Positions 17,973 to 26,481 of a stretch of DNA of 64,000 nucleotides are shown one piece after another. This DNA is from Candidatus Gastranaerophilales bacterium (GTDB lineage: Bacteria > Cyanobacteriota > Vampirovibrionia > Gastranaerophilales > Gastranaerophilaceae). How positions within the stretch are numbered: the first letter of the stretch is position 1; every line of letters begins with the position of its first letter. A program made the translations under genes and the position numbers. Location of the stretch: assembly GCA_944325085.1 (NCBI GenBank), contig CALUYT010000028.1, positions 43,331-107,330 on the forward strand, read 5' to 3'. The notes under the pieces are model-generated. The model was given only the letters and a program-made list of their open reading frames with translations. It had not been told where the DNA came from and made no database searches.

Positions 17973-19022
17973 CTACTCTAAAGAAGGAATTTCAATGTTC
18001 TTTTCCAAATGCAAAGTTTCAATAAGTGAATTTAGTTTTGTAAACACTTCTTTAAATTGTGGAATAGATAAACTTTGTTTACCATCACTTAATGCTTTTG
18101 TCGGATTGTGATGAACTTCAACCATAACACCATCAGCACCAACAACCAATCCTGCTTTTGCCATTGGTTCAATTAAATATCTTTGTCCTGTACCATGACT
18201 AGGATCTACAATAATTGGTAAATGAGAATACTTTTTAATAACAGGAATTGCTGAAATATCAAGTAAATTTCTTGTAAAAGCACTATCAAAACTTTTCAAA
18301 CCTCGTTCACACAAAATAACTTTTTCATTACCGTTATACATGATATGCTCAGCCGCAAGTAAAAATTCTCTGATAGTACTTGCCGGTCCTCTTTTTAAAA
18401 CAATAGGTTTATTACAATGACCTACAGCTTTTAATAACTTAAAATTCTGCATATTTCTTGCACCGATTTGAATAACATCAGCATAGTCACAAACCATATC
18501 CAATTCAGCAGAATCCATTAATTCAGTAACAACCAACAATCCTGTTTCTTCTTTTGCTCTGGCTAAATATTTTAAGGCTTTTTCACCTAACCCATCAAAA
18601 TCATAAGGTGAAGTTCTTGGTTTAAAAGCTCCGCCTCTCAAAAACTGACAACCCATTTCTTTAGCTGCCAAGGCAACTTGTAAAAGTCCGTCATAATCAT
18701 CTTCAACAGAACAAGGTCCAACCATAAATACAGGTCTATTTGCTCCACCAATTTTTACACCATTTTCAAATTCAATAACAGTATCTTCAGCTTGTCTATC
18801 TCTTGATGCTAATCTAAATGGTTCTCTTATAAATTTTATTTTTTTAACACCGTCCATAGCATCAATTCTGCCAGGCGACAATGTTGTTTTATCACCAAGA
18901 GCATCAATTACAGTATGTACATCACCTTCGTGAACAATAACTTTAAAACCATGTTCTTTTAGTAATTCTGTGACAGCTTGAATATTAGCAGCTGTCGCAT
19001 CCCTTTCCATAATTATAATCAT
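17973..19022 (-). CDS. aroF: 3-deoxy-7-phosphoheptulonate (DAHP) synthase, type I-beta
   Basis: A 349-residue enzyme condensing phosphoenolpyruvate and erythrose-4-phosphate, the first step of the shikimate pathway. The first ~75 residues (MERDATAANIQAVTELL) form the ferredoxin-like regulatory domain typical of type I-beta/KDSA-like enzymes. The barrel shows VGPCSVEDDYDG, RGGAFKPRTSPYDFDGLG, KRGPASTIREFL, ILCERGLKSF and PIIVDPSHGTGQR, with the metal- and phosphate-binding residues. Length is normal. GAGGT lies about 11 nt before the ATG. No adjacent shikimate genes, though tyrA is close. Confidence 0.96.
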   Translation of the reverse strand: MIIIMERDATAANIQAVTELLKEHGFKVIVHEGDVHTVIDALGDKTTLSPGRIDAMDGVKKIKFIREPFRLASRDRQAEDTVIEFENGVKIGGANRPVFMVGPCSVEDDYDGLLQVALAAKEMGCQFLRGGAFKPRTSPYDFDGLGEKALKYLARAKEETGLLVVTELMDSAELDMVCDYADVIQIGARNMQNFKLLKAVGHCNKPIVLKRGPASTIREFLLAAEHIMYNGNEKVILCERGLKSFDSAFTRNLLDISAIPVIKKYSHLPIIVDPSHGTGQRYLIEPMAKAGLVVGADGVMVEVHHNPTKALSDGKQSLSIPQFKEVFTKLNSLIETLHLEKNIEIPSLE

Positions 19023-19150
19023 AGTGTATCTTTACCTCGTTCCAGAATATTAAGTAAATTATATACAAAATTTTACAATTAATCAATTTACATATACTAA
19101 ATTACGTTTATAAAAATAAGGGGATAAAAGAAAGTAAAAGGGGTCTATTT

Positions 19151-19702
19151 ATGATTAACAAAATTATTGCAAAAACTATTACTAAAAGCATTCCAAAAAA
19201 TCCGTCACTAAACGTATTTGCAAGAAAAATAGTTTCAAAAGGTAACGGTCAAAGAAGAACTATTGTTAAAGGTTTTGGAGGCGTAAACTTAGATGAAACA
19301 AATTACTTTAATAGAATAAATAATTTCAATTTTTGGAATATCAGACCGGTAGTTACAGGCTTTTCAAATGAAGGACGACCTTTAGTAAAGAAAATCAGCC
19401 TTCCTCAAAATAAAGCTAATATAAGATTTTTCCCAAATTATAAATCATTACGTATATCCAGACACTTTGTTTATGATATACCAACTCAAAGAGCTCAAGT
19501 TAAAGGCTTTGGAGGTAATACTGAAACTGTAACAGGTTCAATACCAACAAAACCAGTAAAACTACCGACAAGAGATGAAATTCTAGCTCAAGAAAGAGTT
19601 GTAGTTCAAGGTTTTGGTGGAGACTCAACAAAACCTATTTACAAAAAAATGGACAATAGCAATTCCACACCTAGAACAGTTGTTAAAGGATTTTTGGGTT
19701 AA
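19151..19702 (+). CDS. Unrecognised protein with five R-x-V-V-K-G-F-G-G repeats
   Basis: A 183-residue protein with no known family. Five copies of a nonapeptide occur at residues 36-44 (RTIVKGFGG), 65-73 (RPVVTGFSN), 114-122 (RAQVKGFGG), 149-157 (RVVVQGFGG) and 175-183 (RTVVKGFLG), the last one forming the C-terminus. Spacers are polar and basic with no common length. No signal peptide or membrane segment. AAAAGGGG lies upstream of the ATG, with a second AAGGGG further up. Its last 20 bases overlap the 3' end of eno on the opposite strand. Repeated short motifs suggest a multi-site ligand, a structural repeat or a multi-core precursor; none is proven. Confidence 0.7.
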   Translation: MINKIIAKTITKSIPKNPSLNVFARKIVSKGNGQRRTIVKGFGGVNLDETNYFNRINNFNFWNIRPVVTGFSNEGRPLVKKISLPQNKANIRFFPNYKSLRISRHFVYDIPTQRAQVKGFGGNTETVTGSIPTKPVKLPTRDEILAQERVVVQGFGGDSTKPIYKKMDNSNSTPRTVVKGFLG

Positions 19703-20960
19703 AAGCATTTATTCCAAAATATTTTGCACTATCTCCAAGTTGCTGCTCAATTTTTAAAAGTCGATTGTATTTAGCAACTCTTTCGCTACGCGATAGTGAT
19801 CCTGTTTTGATTTGTTTTGAATTTACACCAACAGACAAATCTGAAATAAATGTATCTTCAGTTTCTCCTGAACGATGAGAGATTATTGTCGTATATCCAA
19901 AATTCTTAGCATAACAAATTGCATCTAAAGTTTCAGATAATGTACCTATTTGATTTAACTTTATTAACACAGAATTAGCTATAGATTCCTCTATACCTTT
20001 TTTAATTCTGCTAATATTGGTTACAAACAAATCATCTCCTACTAGCTGGCACTTTTTATTAAGACGGGTACTTAATAATCTCCAACCTTCCCAATCTTCT
20101 TGCGCCATTCCATCTTCTATAGAAATTATTGGATAATCCATTACCAAATTTTCTAAAATTTCTGCTAAATCAGAATTAGAATAATAATTACCTTGAATAA
20201 AATATTTACCATTATTATAAAACTCGCTAGATGCAATATCCAAACAAATTTTCACTTGTTCTGTCGTATAATTAGCTTTTTCTATTGCATCTATAATTAT
20301 TTCAATCGCCTCTGAATTATTATTGAGACTTGGCGCAAAACCACCTTCATCACCAACTGAAATAGATAAACCCATTTTTTTTAAAATTTTCTTTAATGTA
20401 TAAAAGATTTCAACACCCATTTGCATTGCTTCTGAAAAACTCTTAGCTCCAACCGGCGCAATCATAAATTCTTGAAATTCTATATTATTATCTGCATGAA
20501 CACCACCATTTATAATATTCATCATTGGTACAGGCAAAATATTGGCATCTATTCCACCCAAATATTTATATAATGGAATTTCATTATAATTTGCACTCGC
20601 CCTTGCACAAGCTAATGATACACCTAATATAGCATTTGCTCCTAAATTAGCTTTTGACTGAGTGCCATCTAATTCTAATAAAATATTATCTATATTATAT
20701 TGTTCTGTTACGTCTTTATTTAACAATACAGGAGCAATAATTTTATTTACATTATCAACAGCAATATTGACACTCTTGCCATCAAAATCCGGTTCATTAT
20801 CCCTTAATTCTAAGGCCTCATATTTACCCTTCGAAGCCCCTGAAGGAACTGACGCTACACCTTTTTCGCCTGAAAATAATACTACTTCAACTTCTATTGT
20901 TGGATTCCCTCTGGAATCTAAAATTTGACGAGCATGAATATTTTTTATTGCAGATGACAT
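19683..20960 (-). CDS. eno: Enolase
   Basis: A 425-residue glycolytic enzyme interconverting 2-phosphoglycerate and phosphoenolpyruvate. Family motifs in order are [51 protein letters not shown], the metal site [24 protein letters not shown], the catalytic lysine in [10 protein letters not shown], and [15 protein letters not shown]. The C-terminus (NAFNPKIL) is normal, and its last codons overlap the convergent KGFGG-repeat gene by 20 bp. SD is GAGGA upstream of the ATG. Confidence 0.98.
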   Translation of the reverse strand: MSSAIKNIHARQILDSRGNPTIEVEVVLFSGEKGVASVPSGASKGKYEALELRDNEPDFDGKSVNIAVDNVNKIIAPVLLNKDVTEQYNIDNILLELDGTQSKANLGANAILGVSLACARASANYNEIPLYKYLGGIDANILPVPMMNIINGGVHADNNIEFQEFMIAPVGAKSFSEAMQMGVEIFYTLKKILKKMGLSISVGDEGGFAPSLNNNSEAIEIIIDAIEKANYTTEQVKICLDIASSEFYNNGKYFIQGNYYSNSDLAEILENLVMDYPIISIEDGMAQEDWEGWRLLSTRLNKKCQLVGDDLFVTNISRIKKGIEESIANSVLIKLNQIGTLSETLDAICYAKNFGYTTIISHRSGETEDTFISDLSVGVNSKQIKTGSLSRSERVAKYNRLLKIEQQLGDSAKYFGINAFNPKIL

Positions 20961-21038
20961 TTGATTTTCCTCATAATTTATTTACTAAAACAAATTAAAG
21001 TAAAAATCTAAAATATACTACTGCACAATATATTTAAC

Positions 21039-21695
21039 CTAGTTTTCTAAATATTTAATTATCTCTTCAGGACTATTAACTATAATTTTTGCACCATGCT
21101 CTATTAAAAAATCAGTATCTTTAAATCCCCAAGTTACACTGATACAAGGCATATTAGAATTTTCAGCAGTCATAATATCTACTTCTGAATCGCCAACATA
21201 TATTGCCTTATCATTTTCTAAACCAAAATCTTTTAAAACTTTTAAAACAGTATCAGGTGCAGGTTTCTTTTTTATTCCTTCAGCTTCATTCTCTCCAATT
21301 GCAATATCAACTAAATCTTCAAAATACTTTGCACACAATTCTTTTACTGCAGCATCAAATTTATTTGATACAACTGCAATTTTAAAACCACGATTACGTA
21401 AAGCTATCAACATATCTATTATGCCTGGATATGGCGCAGTCTTATTATACATATTTTCTGCATAACATTTTTTAAAAAAAGATAAACATTCATCAAATTT
21501 TGGATTACTCAAACCATCAGGAATAGCCCTTTCGATCAATTTAGCTACACCATTACCTACAAAATTTCTAACCTCTTCAACACTACGCTGAGGAAAACCA
21601 TAATGAGAAAGCGCTAAATTTGTACTATCTGCCAAATCATTTAATGTATTTAATAACGTTCCATCTAAATCAAAAATTACAATATCTTTTTTCAT
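21039..21695 (-). CDS. gph: HAD-family phosphoglycolate phosphatase
   Basis: A 218-residue HAD hydrolase. Motif I FDLDGTLLNT (nucleophile D9 and D11) is followed by an alpha-helical cap. Motif II is VVSN, and motif III/IV is KPAPDTVLKVL plus YVGDSEVDIMTAENS. The order and length match Gph-type phosphatases, which remove 2-phosphoglycolate formed by DNA repair or oxygenation; other phosphate esters are possible. GAGGT precedes the ATG. Lies downstream of eno on the same strand coordinates order (gph is transcribed first toward lower coordinates elsewhere), with 78 nt between the two genes, so they may be co-transcribed. Confidence 0.85.
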   Translation of the reverse strand: MKKDIVIFDLDGTLLNTLNDLADSTNLALSHYGFPQRSVEEVRNFVGNGVAKLIERAIPDGLSNPKFDECLSFFKKCYAENMYNKTAPYPGIIDMLIALRNRGFKIAVVSNKFDAAVKELCAKYFEDLVDIAIGENEAEGIKKKPAPDTVLKVLKDFGLENDKAIYVGDSEVDIMTAENSNMPCISVTWGFKDTDFLIEHGAKIIVNSPEEIIKYLEN

Positions 21696-21772
21696 AAATT
21701 GTTACCTCATGTTTATTATATAGCAAATTTTTTATATATTAAATATGAAAATAATTCTAAGGATTAAAAAAT

Positions 21773-22177
21773 ATGAAAAATAGAAAAATTTTTACAACCA
21801 TAGCAATTATCGCTTTTTTTATTTTCGTAACAATAATAGTTTTACTAACTAATTATAAACAAGAAACTCTTATATGCTCTAAAATCGATAATATTTGCAA
21901 TATAGAAAAAATAAATTTGCTAAATATGAAAAGTTCTAAAAAACTTGTCAATTATGATGAAATTGCAGATGTTAGTTACATAAAACAGAAAATAAAAGGT
22001 AATAGATACGCACAAGGTTATACGGAATATTTACTTGATTTTATTTTAAAAAATAATAATAGAAAAATAATTTTTTCAAAATCTTTTTATGAAAAAAACG
22101 AAATTGACCATTATATACTAGATTTAAGACAACAAATGTTTTCGGATAATGATAAAATTATAATAAACAGAAACTAA
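21773..22177 (+). CDS. Small single-pass membrane protein, unknown
   Basis: A 134-residue protein beginning with a basic stretch and a membrane segment (IAIIAFFIFVTIIVLLT, about 11-27). The rest is a soluble domain with two cysteines (LICSKIDNICN) that could form a disulfide outside the membrane. Later Tyr/Asn/Lys-rich strands may be a small beta domain. AAGGA is 9 nt upstream of the ATG. A terminator follows immediately, so it is a single-gene unit. Not recognised. Confidence 0.65.
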   Translation: MKNRKIFTTIAIIAFFIFVTIIVLLTNYKQETLICSKIDNICNIEKINLLNMKSSKKLVNYDEIADVSYIKQKIKGNRYAQGYTEYLLDFILKNNNRKIIFSKSFYEKNEIDHYILDLRQQMFSDNDKIIINRN

Positions 22178-22179
22178 AT

Positions 22180-22202
22180 ATCAATCTTTTGATTGGTTTT
22201 TT
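22180..22202 (+). terminator. Terminator after the small membrane protein
   Basis: Seven-pair stem ATCAATC/GATTGGT with TTTT loop (one wobble) and a T-run. Confidence 0.75.
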
Positions 22203-22553
22203 ATAAAAATTTCGGCTATCAAAATTTTGCTAAAATTTTGATTGTAAAAAATGCATCAATTTCAATTATATCAAGCATCTAAACTTTTAATTATCAAAAA
22301 ATTATATGAAAAATTTTTTATTTTAAGCCAAAAAATCGCAAAATTTTATCAAATCTTCTAAAATTTTAAAAAAAATACTCTATTTTTATGAATTTTTTTT
22401 TATAAATTTATTATATATTATAAAAAGATTTAGAAATATTAAGCATTCAAAGCCTTGCTATAGCTTAATTTTCCAGAGTTTATCAAATTGATTATTCCAT
22501 TAATTTTAAAAAAGTAGTATTATAAATTTGTGATTTTAAAGGAGGTTACGAAC
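22203..22553. other. 351-bp AT-rich intergenic region
   Basis: No convincing ORF is seen. It is rich in A/T palindromes such as CAAAATTTTG (around 22220 and 22240), and similar TAGCAAAA/TTTTGA words occur upstream of pgeF near 52540. A 7-bp inverted repeat ATTAAGC/GCTTAAT (22438-22444, 22463-22469) brackets an 18-nt loop. The right end holds AAAGGAGGT (SD of the next gene) and AT-rich -10-like words. Could contain a small RNA; nothing decisive. Confidence 0.4.
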
Positions 22554-22784
22554 ATGTTTACATCAAGCAAAAAAGAACAAAAAGAAATGCAAGCTCAAAT
22601 TATTGAATCTGCAGGTAAAATTTACAATTACTTATCAGACAAGGGTGAAGTTACTATCAACAAATTAAGAAAAGATATGGATTTAGATGATAATTTCACT
22701 TACATGGGTTTAGGTTGGTTATCAAGAGAAGACAAAATCTCTTATACTCAAAAACCAAAATCAGTTACTGTTAGATTAAGCTAA
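22554..22784 (+). CDS. Winged helix-turn-helix protein (DUF2582-like)
   Basis: A 76-residue protein. ATG 22554 is chosen because the very strong SD AAAGGAGGT lies just upstream; a GTG at 22530 precedes that site and is rejected. The sequence IYNYLSDKGEVTINKLRKDM then MGLGWLSREDKISY is a compact winged helix, as in the DUF2582 family of small DNA-binding-like proteins. A basic tail follows. It lies alone between a 350-bp AT-rich region and a strong terminator, so it is a monocistronic and probably well-translated gene. Target unknown. Confidence 0.8.
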   Translation: MFTSSKKEQKEMQAQIIESAGKIYNYLSDKGEVTINKLRKDMDLDDNFTYMGLGWLSREDKISYTQKPKSVTVRLS

Positions 22785-22811
22785 TTTTCAGTAAGTGTTT
22801 TTATGTTCGTT

Positions 22812-22845
22812 AAGGGCTGATTTACAAAAGTAAATCAGCCCTTTT
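22812..22845 (+). terminator. Strong intrinsic terminator
   Basis: Perfect 14-bp stem AAGGGCTGATTTAC / GTAAATCAGCCCTT, loop AAAA, then TTTT. Confidence 0.95.
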
Positions 22846-22912
22846 ACATTTTTTCATATACTTTTTTTATTTTTAATTCAATGATATAATAAATGTCAAT
22901 TAAGGAGAGTTT

Positions 22913-23347
22913 ATGAATAATAATATTTTGAGTCCGAAAGGAAAAATTGATCAAAGTTTATTTATTATATACTACATTTTATTAACAGTAGTATATATTG
23001 TGGGTGGATTATTTTTATTGATTTATATATACAAAAATAATTTACCATCATTATATTTTATATGGCCATTATTGATAATCAAACTTTTGATTGCATTTAA
23101 TTATAAAAAAAGATTAATGGATATTTCTAATAATATCTGGTTATCTGTTATTTTAGGATTTGTATTAACTTTCGATACAGAATGTCTTGTTGCTTGTAAA
23201 TTAATCAAAGATTTACACGCATCTATGATTACATTTTTTGTTCTTGGCATATTTATATTATTTATACAGCCAGCAATTATAGCACTTATTCCTGGTAAAG
23301 ATAATACACCTAAACAAATCGAAAACAATGAAACTAATCAAGAATAA
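22913..23347 (+). CDS. DUF805-like integral membrane protein
   Basis: A 144-residue protein with about four hydrophobic segments (IIYYILLTVVYIVGGLFLL, YFIWPLLIIKLLIAF, LSVILGFVLTF, FFVLGIFILFIQPAIIALI). The N-terminal SPKGKIDQSLFIIYY and the following KKRLMDISNNIW resemble the DUF805 family (small membrane proteins starting with an F/GRIxR-type motif). The C-terminus is polar. AAGGAG precedes ATG 22913 and a TATAAT lies at 22885-22890. The end overlaps the next gene by 20 nt, so translation is probably coupled. Function unknown. Confidence 0.6.
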   Translation: MNNNILSPKGKIDQSLFIIYYILLTVVYIVGGLFLLIYIYKNNLPSLYFIWPLLIIKLLIAFNYKKRLMDISNNIWLSVILGFVLTFDTECLVACKLIKDLHASMITFFVLGIFILFIQPAIIALIPGKDNTPKQIENNETNQE

Positions 23348-23900
23348 GCAAAATAATATTAATCAAATATATTCCGAAATGCAAAAACTTTTCCCTAAAG
23401 AAGAACTCAAACCAAAAACTTCTATGGAAAAAGTTTTTGCTATTGAGTCTTATAACGTTTTTGATATTTACACAGATAATGATATAAAATGCGGATTTCT
23501 TACGACTTTCGAATTTGATGATAATACAATTTTAATTGATTATTTGGGAATTTTTAAGGAATTTCATTCTAAAGGATACGGCTCCGAAACTTTAAAAACC
23601 ATAATAAACCAACAAAAATGGAAAGGTTGTTATCTTGAAGTTGAGAAAGAAAATATAAACGACATAAATACAACAAGAAGAATCAAATTTTATAAAAATT
23701 TAGGAGCACAACTTCTTGATATAAATTACTTATATCCAAACAATTACAAACTATTACCAATGGATTTATATTATTTACCCATTAACAGCAAGTACAAACC
23801 ATCAAAACAAGTTGTTTTATCAAATATAAAAACTCTATTCGATAAAATTCATTTTGATATAGAAAATATAGACTCTATTTATGAAAAAATTGTAAACTAA
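23328..23900 (+). CDS. GNAT-family N-acetyltransferase
   Basis: A 190-residue protein. The acetyl-CoA-binding region is FKEFHSKGYGSETLKTI (about 82-98), the GNAT motif A (R/K-x-x-G-x-G-x-x), preceded by a strand DNTILIDYLGI. The later RRIKFYKNLGAQLLDINY is the typical motif B. Substrate cannot be told: small molecule or protein N-terminus. The start codon lies inside the preceding membrane-protein gene (20-nt overlap). The end meets the minus-strand PQ-loop gene with a 4-bp overlap. Confidence 0.85.
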   Translation: MKLIKNKQNNINQIYSEMQKLFPKEELKPKTSMEKVFAIESYNVFDIYTDNDIKCGFLTTFEFDDNTILIDYLGIFKEFHSKGYGSETLKTIINQQKWKGCYLEVEKENINDINTTRRIKFYKNLGAQLLDINYLYPNNYKLLPMDLYYLPINSKYKPSKQVVLSNIKTLFDKIHFDIENIDSIYEKIVN

Positions 23901-24175
23901 TGAGCTATTTCAGTAACCGGAACTTTATTATGGCGATACTTCCAATATAAAGCCATATCAAGTAACAGAAATGCCGTATTAAGTAAATACAACCAAAATA
24001 CCCAATCCATATTATTTAATATTTTATGAGTAATACCAAAAATATAACCCAACAAAATTAACATAGAAAAATGAATACTTTTTCCACTTACACATTTACA
24101 TCTATATGTTTTTAATGCGGCTATAGGCCAACTTATACCAAAACAAACCATCATGCCTGCTTCAAATACACTCAT
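23897..24175 (-). CDS. Small PQ-loop/SemiSWEET-like membrane protein
   Basis: A 92-residue protein with three hydrophobic helices. The first segment ISWPIAALKTYRCKCVSGKSIHFSMLI follows the pattern of a PQ-loop repeat (W-P-x-x-L-K then G-x-S). The remainder (WVFWLYLLNTAFLLLDMALYW) supplies the other helices. A single three-helix unit is the size of bacterial SemiSWEET sugar transporters, which work as dimers. ATGA overlap with the gene before indicates translational coupling in a three-gene operon (25379 down to 23897). Substrate unknown. Confidence 0.65.
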   Translation of the reverse strand: MSVFEAGMMVCFGISWPIAALKTYRCKCVSGKSIHFSMLILLGYIFGITHKILNNMDWVFWLYLLNTAFLLLDMALYWKYRHNKVPVTEIAH

Positions 24176-24846
24176 GCAACAGCCTCCAATTTTTTATTAT
24201 TTTCATTCAAACTTTTATAATCCATTTTTTCTACTGGTTTATCTTGTACTTTTTCATTTTGCTTAAACCCTAAAACATTCATTATCGGGTGTAATATATA
24301 ATTGCTAAGTTCAGATGCAATCCAGGCTAAACCAATAACTGTACCAACTAAATTACTTAATTCAATAACACCTTTTGGAAATGGAAATTCAGGTGGTTTT
24401 TCATCATTCAACAAATGTTGTTTTAATGTCAAATTATCATCATTATTAGCTTTTAACGTATCAGAAATTTTTGCTAATAATTTATGATTTTTACGTTCAT
24501 GAATATCCATTTTAGAAAGTTTTGTATAATTTAAAAATTCATTAGCATCTTTAAATGCAGGAAAATCCTTATCACCTTTCATAAATTTTTGAGCTAACTT
24601 AAAACCATACTTTTGAAAAATAAAAGGAATCATTGTAAGATAAATAACCAAACATAAAGCTTGATATAATCCTTCTTTTGTCGCCGCATATTTTCTTGTA
24701 TCTTTGCTAACTTTATTATCCATCATAATAGCAGCAGGTCTTCCTGTAGCTTTGAATAAAGATTCTGTTGTCACTGTATATTTTGTATTATTAGCAAAAT
24801 TTACGAATTGAGGATTTAGAAGTATATTAGCAACTTTATCAAGCAT
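24172..24846 (-). CDS. Lineage-specific membrane protein, family A
   Basis: A 224-residue protein. The segment GRPAAIMMDNKVSKDTRKYAATKEGLYQAL matches GILRPTFTMMDKKQDRDSRVYTAFREGL of the next gene upstream (common pattern RPxxxMMDxKxxxDxRxYxAxxEGL), so the two are paralogues. At least two hydrophobic segments (LCLVIYLTMIPFIF and VIELSNLVGTVIGLAWIAS). GGAGG 6 nt before ATG; the start codon overlaps the stop of the gene before by one base. No recognised function. Confidence 0.6.
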   Translation of the reverse strand: MLDKVANILLNPQFVNFANNTKYTVTTESLFKATGRPAAIMMDNKVSKDTRKYAATKEGLYQALCLVIYLTMIPFIFQKYGFKLAQKFMKGDKDFPAFKDANEFLNYTKLSKMDIHERKNHKLLAKISDTLKANNDDNLTLKQHLLNDEKPPEFPFPKGVIELSNLVGTVIGLAWIASELSNYILHPIMNVLGFKQNEKVQDKPVEKMDYKSLNENNKKLEAVA

Positions 24847-25379
24847 TATATACCTCCAATCTTCATGCCGGAATTATAAAAATTATTAAAATGATAAACA
24901 TTCATATTTTTATAACCTTCAAAATTAACATTTTTCACCGGCTGTTTACTAACAAGAGCGGGTTGATCTATAGATTTTTTATTTTTAGAAGTAAAAGCAT
25001 TTAATAAAGGTTTTGTAATCGCATTACATATTGCAGGAATTATAAATAGTGCAGTTAAGCTAACACTAATCAATGATAATGTAGATTTCATTTTAGGAAG
25101 TTCTTTTAAATGGTTAGTTTTTTTAGCAATATGAGTAGCCAATTTTTCAACAATTGCGTCGGTTGCAATATAAGAACAAAATGCAACAGCACCGGTCAAC
25201 CCTTCTCTAAATGCTGTGTAAACCCTGGAATCTCGATCTTGTTTTTTATCCATCATTGTAAACGTTGGACGCAAAATTCCTTTAGATACAGCAATAGTTA
25301 AAGCTCCATACAAAGCTTTATTATTTTTTCCAAGGCTCATACATAAATTTTTAAATTTATTTTGTAATGGGGTAAGCAT
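24846..25379 (-). CDS. Lineage-specific membrane protein, family A
   Basis: A 177-residue protein; ATG 25379 is used because GGAGA lies just upstream, while the longer TTG start overlaps that site. Paralogous to the next gene (RPTFTMMDKKQDRDSRVYTAFREGL region). It has hydrophobic stretches (GAVAFCSYIATDAIV, LSLISVSLTALFIIPAICNAI). The C-terminal NVNFEGYKN contains the FxG motif; the 461-residue protein at 56426-57811 also ends near VFEGFRK. First gene of a three-gene operon divergent from a LysR gene 113 bp away. Function unknown. Confidence 0.6.
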   Translation of the reverse strand: MLTPLQNKFKNLCMSLGKNNKALYGALTIAVSKGILRPTFTMMDKKQDRDSRVYTAFREGLTGAVAFCSYIATDAIVEKLATHIAKKTNHLKELPKMKSTLSLISVSLTALFIIPAICNAITKPLLNAFTSKNKKSIDQPALVSKQPVKNVNFEGYKNMNVYHFNNFYNSGMKIGGI

Positions 25380-25480
25380 ATCTATCTCCAATTATATTTT
25401 AGACAATTAAAAATATTTTGTAAAATACAAAAATCATTATAATAATTATAGGTTTTTCTTATAATAAATCGTATTTATGA

Positions 25481-25486
25481 TATAAT
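25481..25486 (+). promoter_or_regulatory. -10 element for leaderless lysR gene
   Basis: TATAAT ends exactly 6 nt before ATG 25493, and no SD is present. The transcript would begin at or next to the A of the ATG. Confidence 0.65.
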
Positions 25487-25492
25487 TTAGTT

Positions 25493-26374
25493 ATGAACAT
25501 AAATCAATTAAAATACATAGTAACAATAGCCAACGAGCAAAATATCTCAAAAGCTGCGGAAAAATTATATATTTCTCAGCCCTCACTCAGCCAATGCATC
25601 CACAATATTGAAAAAGAACTTGGTACAAAGTTATTCGATAGAACAAAAACACCCTTAAAAATCACATATGCAGGAGAAGTATATATAGAATGGGCAAAAA
25701 AAGTATTAAATTCTTATAATGAAATAAATACTAAAATTGCAGATATTTCAGGTCAAACAAACATAAGATTAATAATAGGAATTTCATCATATAGAAGTAC
25801 CTGCATATTACCGCCTGTAATAAAAGAATTTAAAAAAATCTATTCAAAGTGCCACATAATAATAGAAGAACACCCAACTCCTATTTTACATAATATGCTG
25901 GATGAAGACAAAATTGACTTACTTATAGATACACCTCACCCGGATACCACAATATACAAAAGTATTCCACTGATAAATGAAAACATATTGCTAGAAGTAC
26001 CGGAAGATTGGCATTTTAAAGGAAAAGAAATAAATTTATCAGATTGTGCAGACAAACCATTTATAATGTTATCAAAAGAACAATTACTAGGACAAATATC
26101 CAGAGAATTATGCCTAAAAAACAATTTTGAACCAAATATTGCCCTGGAATGCCATAATATAGAAACCGCACATGCTTTTGTATCTCAAGGATTAGGAGCC
26201 GCATTTGTCCCGGAATTATTTGTAAAATACAGAAATCAAAAAACAAATTTCTATAAAATTAAAGGCTTCAAAATTGATAGAAAATTCTGTGTCATATACA
26301 ACAAGAAAAAATATTTACCAAAAGCATCTGAAGATTTTATAAATATATTAAACCAATTTTTACACATTACTTAA
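25493..26374 (+). CDS. LysR-family transcriptional regulator
   Basis: A 293-residue regulator. The N-terminal winged helix-turn-helix is canonical: MNINQLKYIVTIANEQNISKAA then LYISQPSLSQCIHNIEKELG and LFDRTKTPLKITYAG. The effector-binding domain covers about 90-290 and includes IGISSYRSTCILPPVI and SQGLGAAFVPELF. The ligand cannot be deduced. It is divergent from the family A membrane operon, the usual arrangement for a LysR target, so that operon may be controlled by it. No SD; leaderless promoter layout. Confidence 0.9.
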   Translation: MNINQLKYIVTIANEQNISKAAEKLYISQPSLSQCIHNIEKELGTKLFDRTKTPLKITYAGEVYIEWAKKVLNSYNEINTKIADISGQTNIRLIIGISSYRSTCILPPVIKEFKKIYSKCHIIIEEHPTPILHNMLDEDKIDLLIDTPHPDTTIYKSIPLINENILLEVPEDWHFKGKEINLSDCADKPFIMLSKEQLLGQISRELCLKNNFEPNIALECHNIETAHAFVSQGLGAAFVPELFVKYRNQKTNFYKIKGFKIDRKFCVIYNKKKYLPKASEDFINILNQFLHIT

Positions 26375-26481
26375 TTTCATATTTTGTTACATTATACAAA
26401 AATACTGCAATTCTTAAACAAAAATCCACTTTTATAATATATAAAAAAATTTATATAGCTTGGTTAAGGGGAAATTATATT

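Noticed and set aside
22203..22553. AT-rich gap as a replication origin
   Set aside because: No cluster of DnaA boxes (TTATCCACA) and no dnaA/dnaN nearby.
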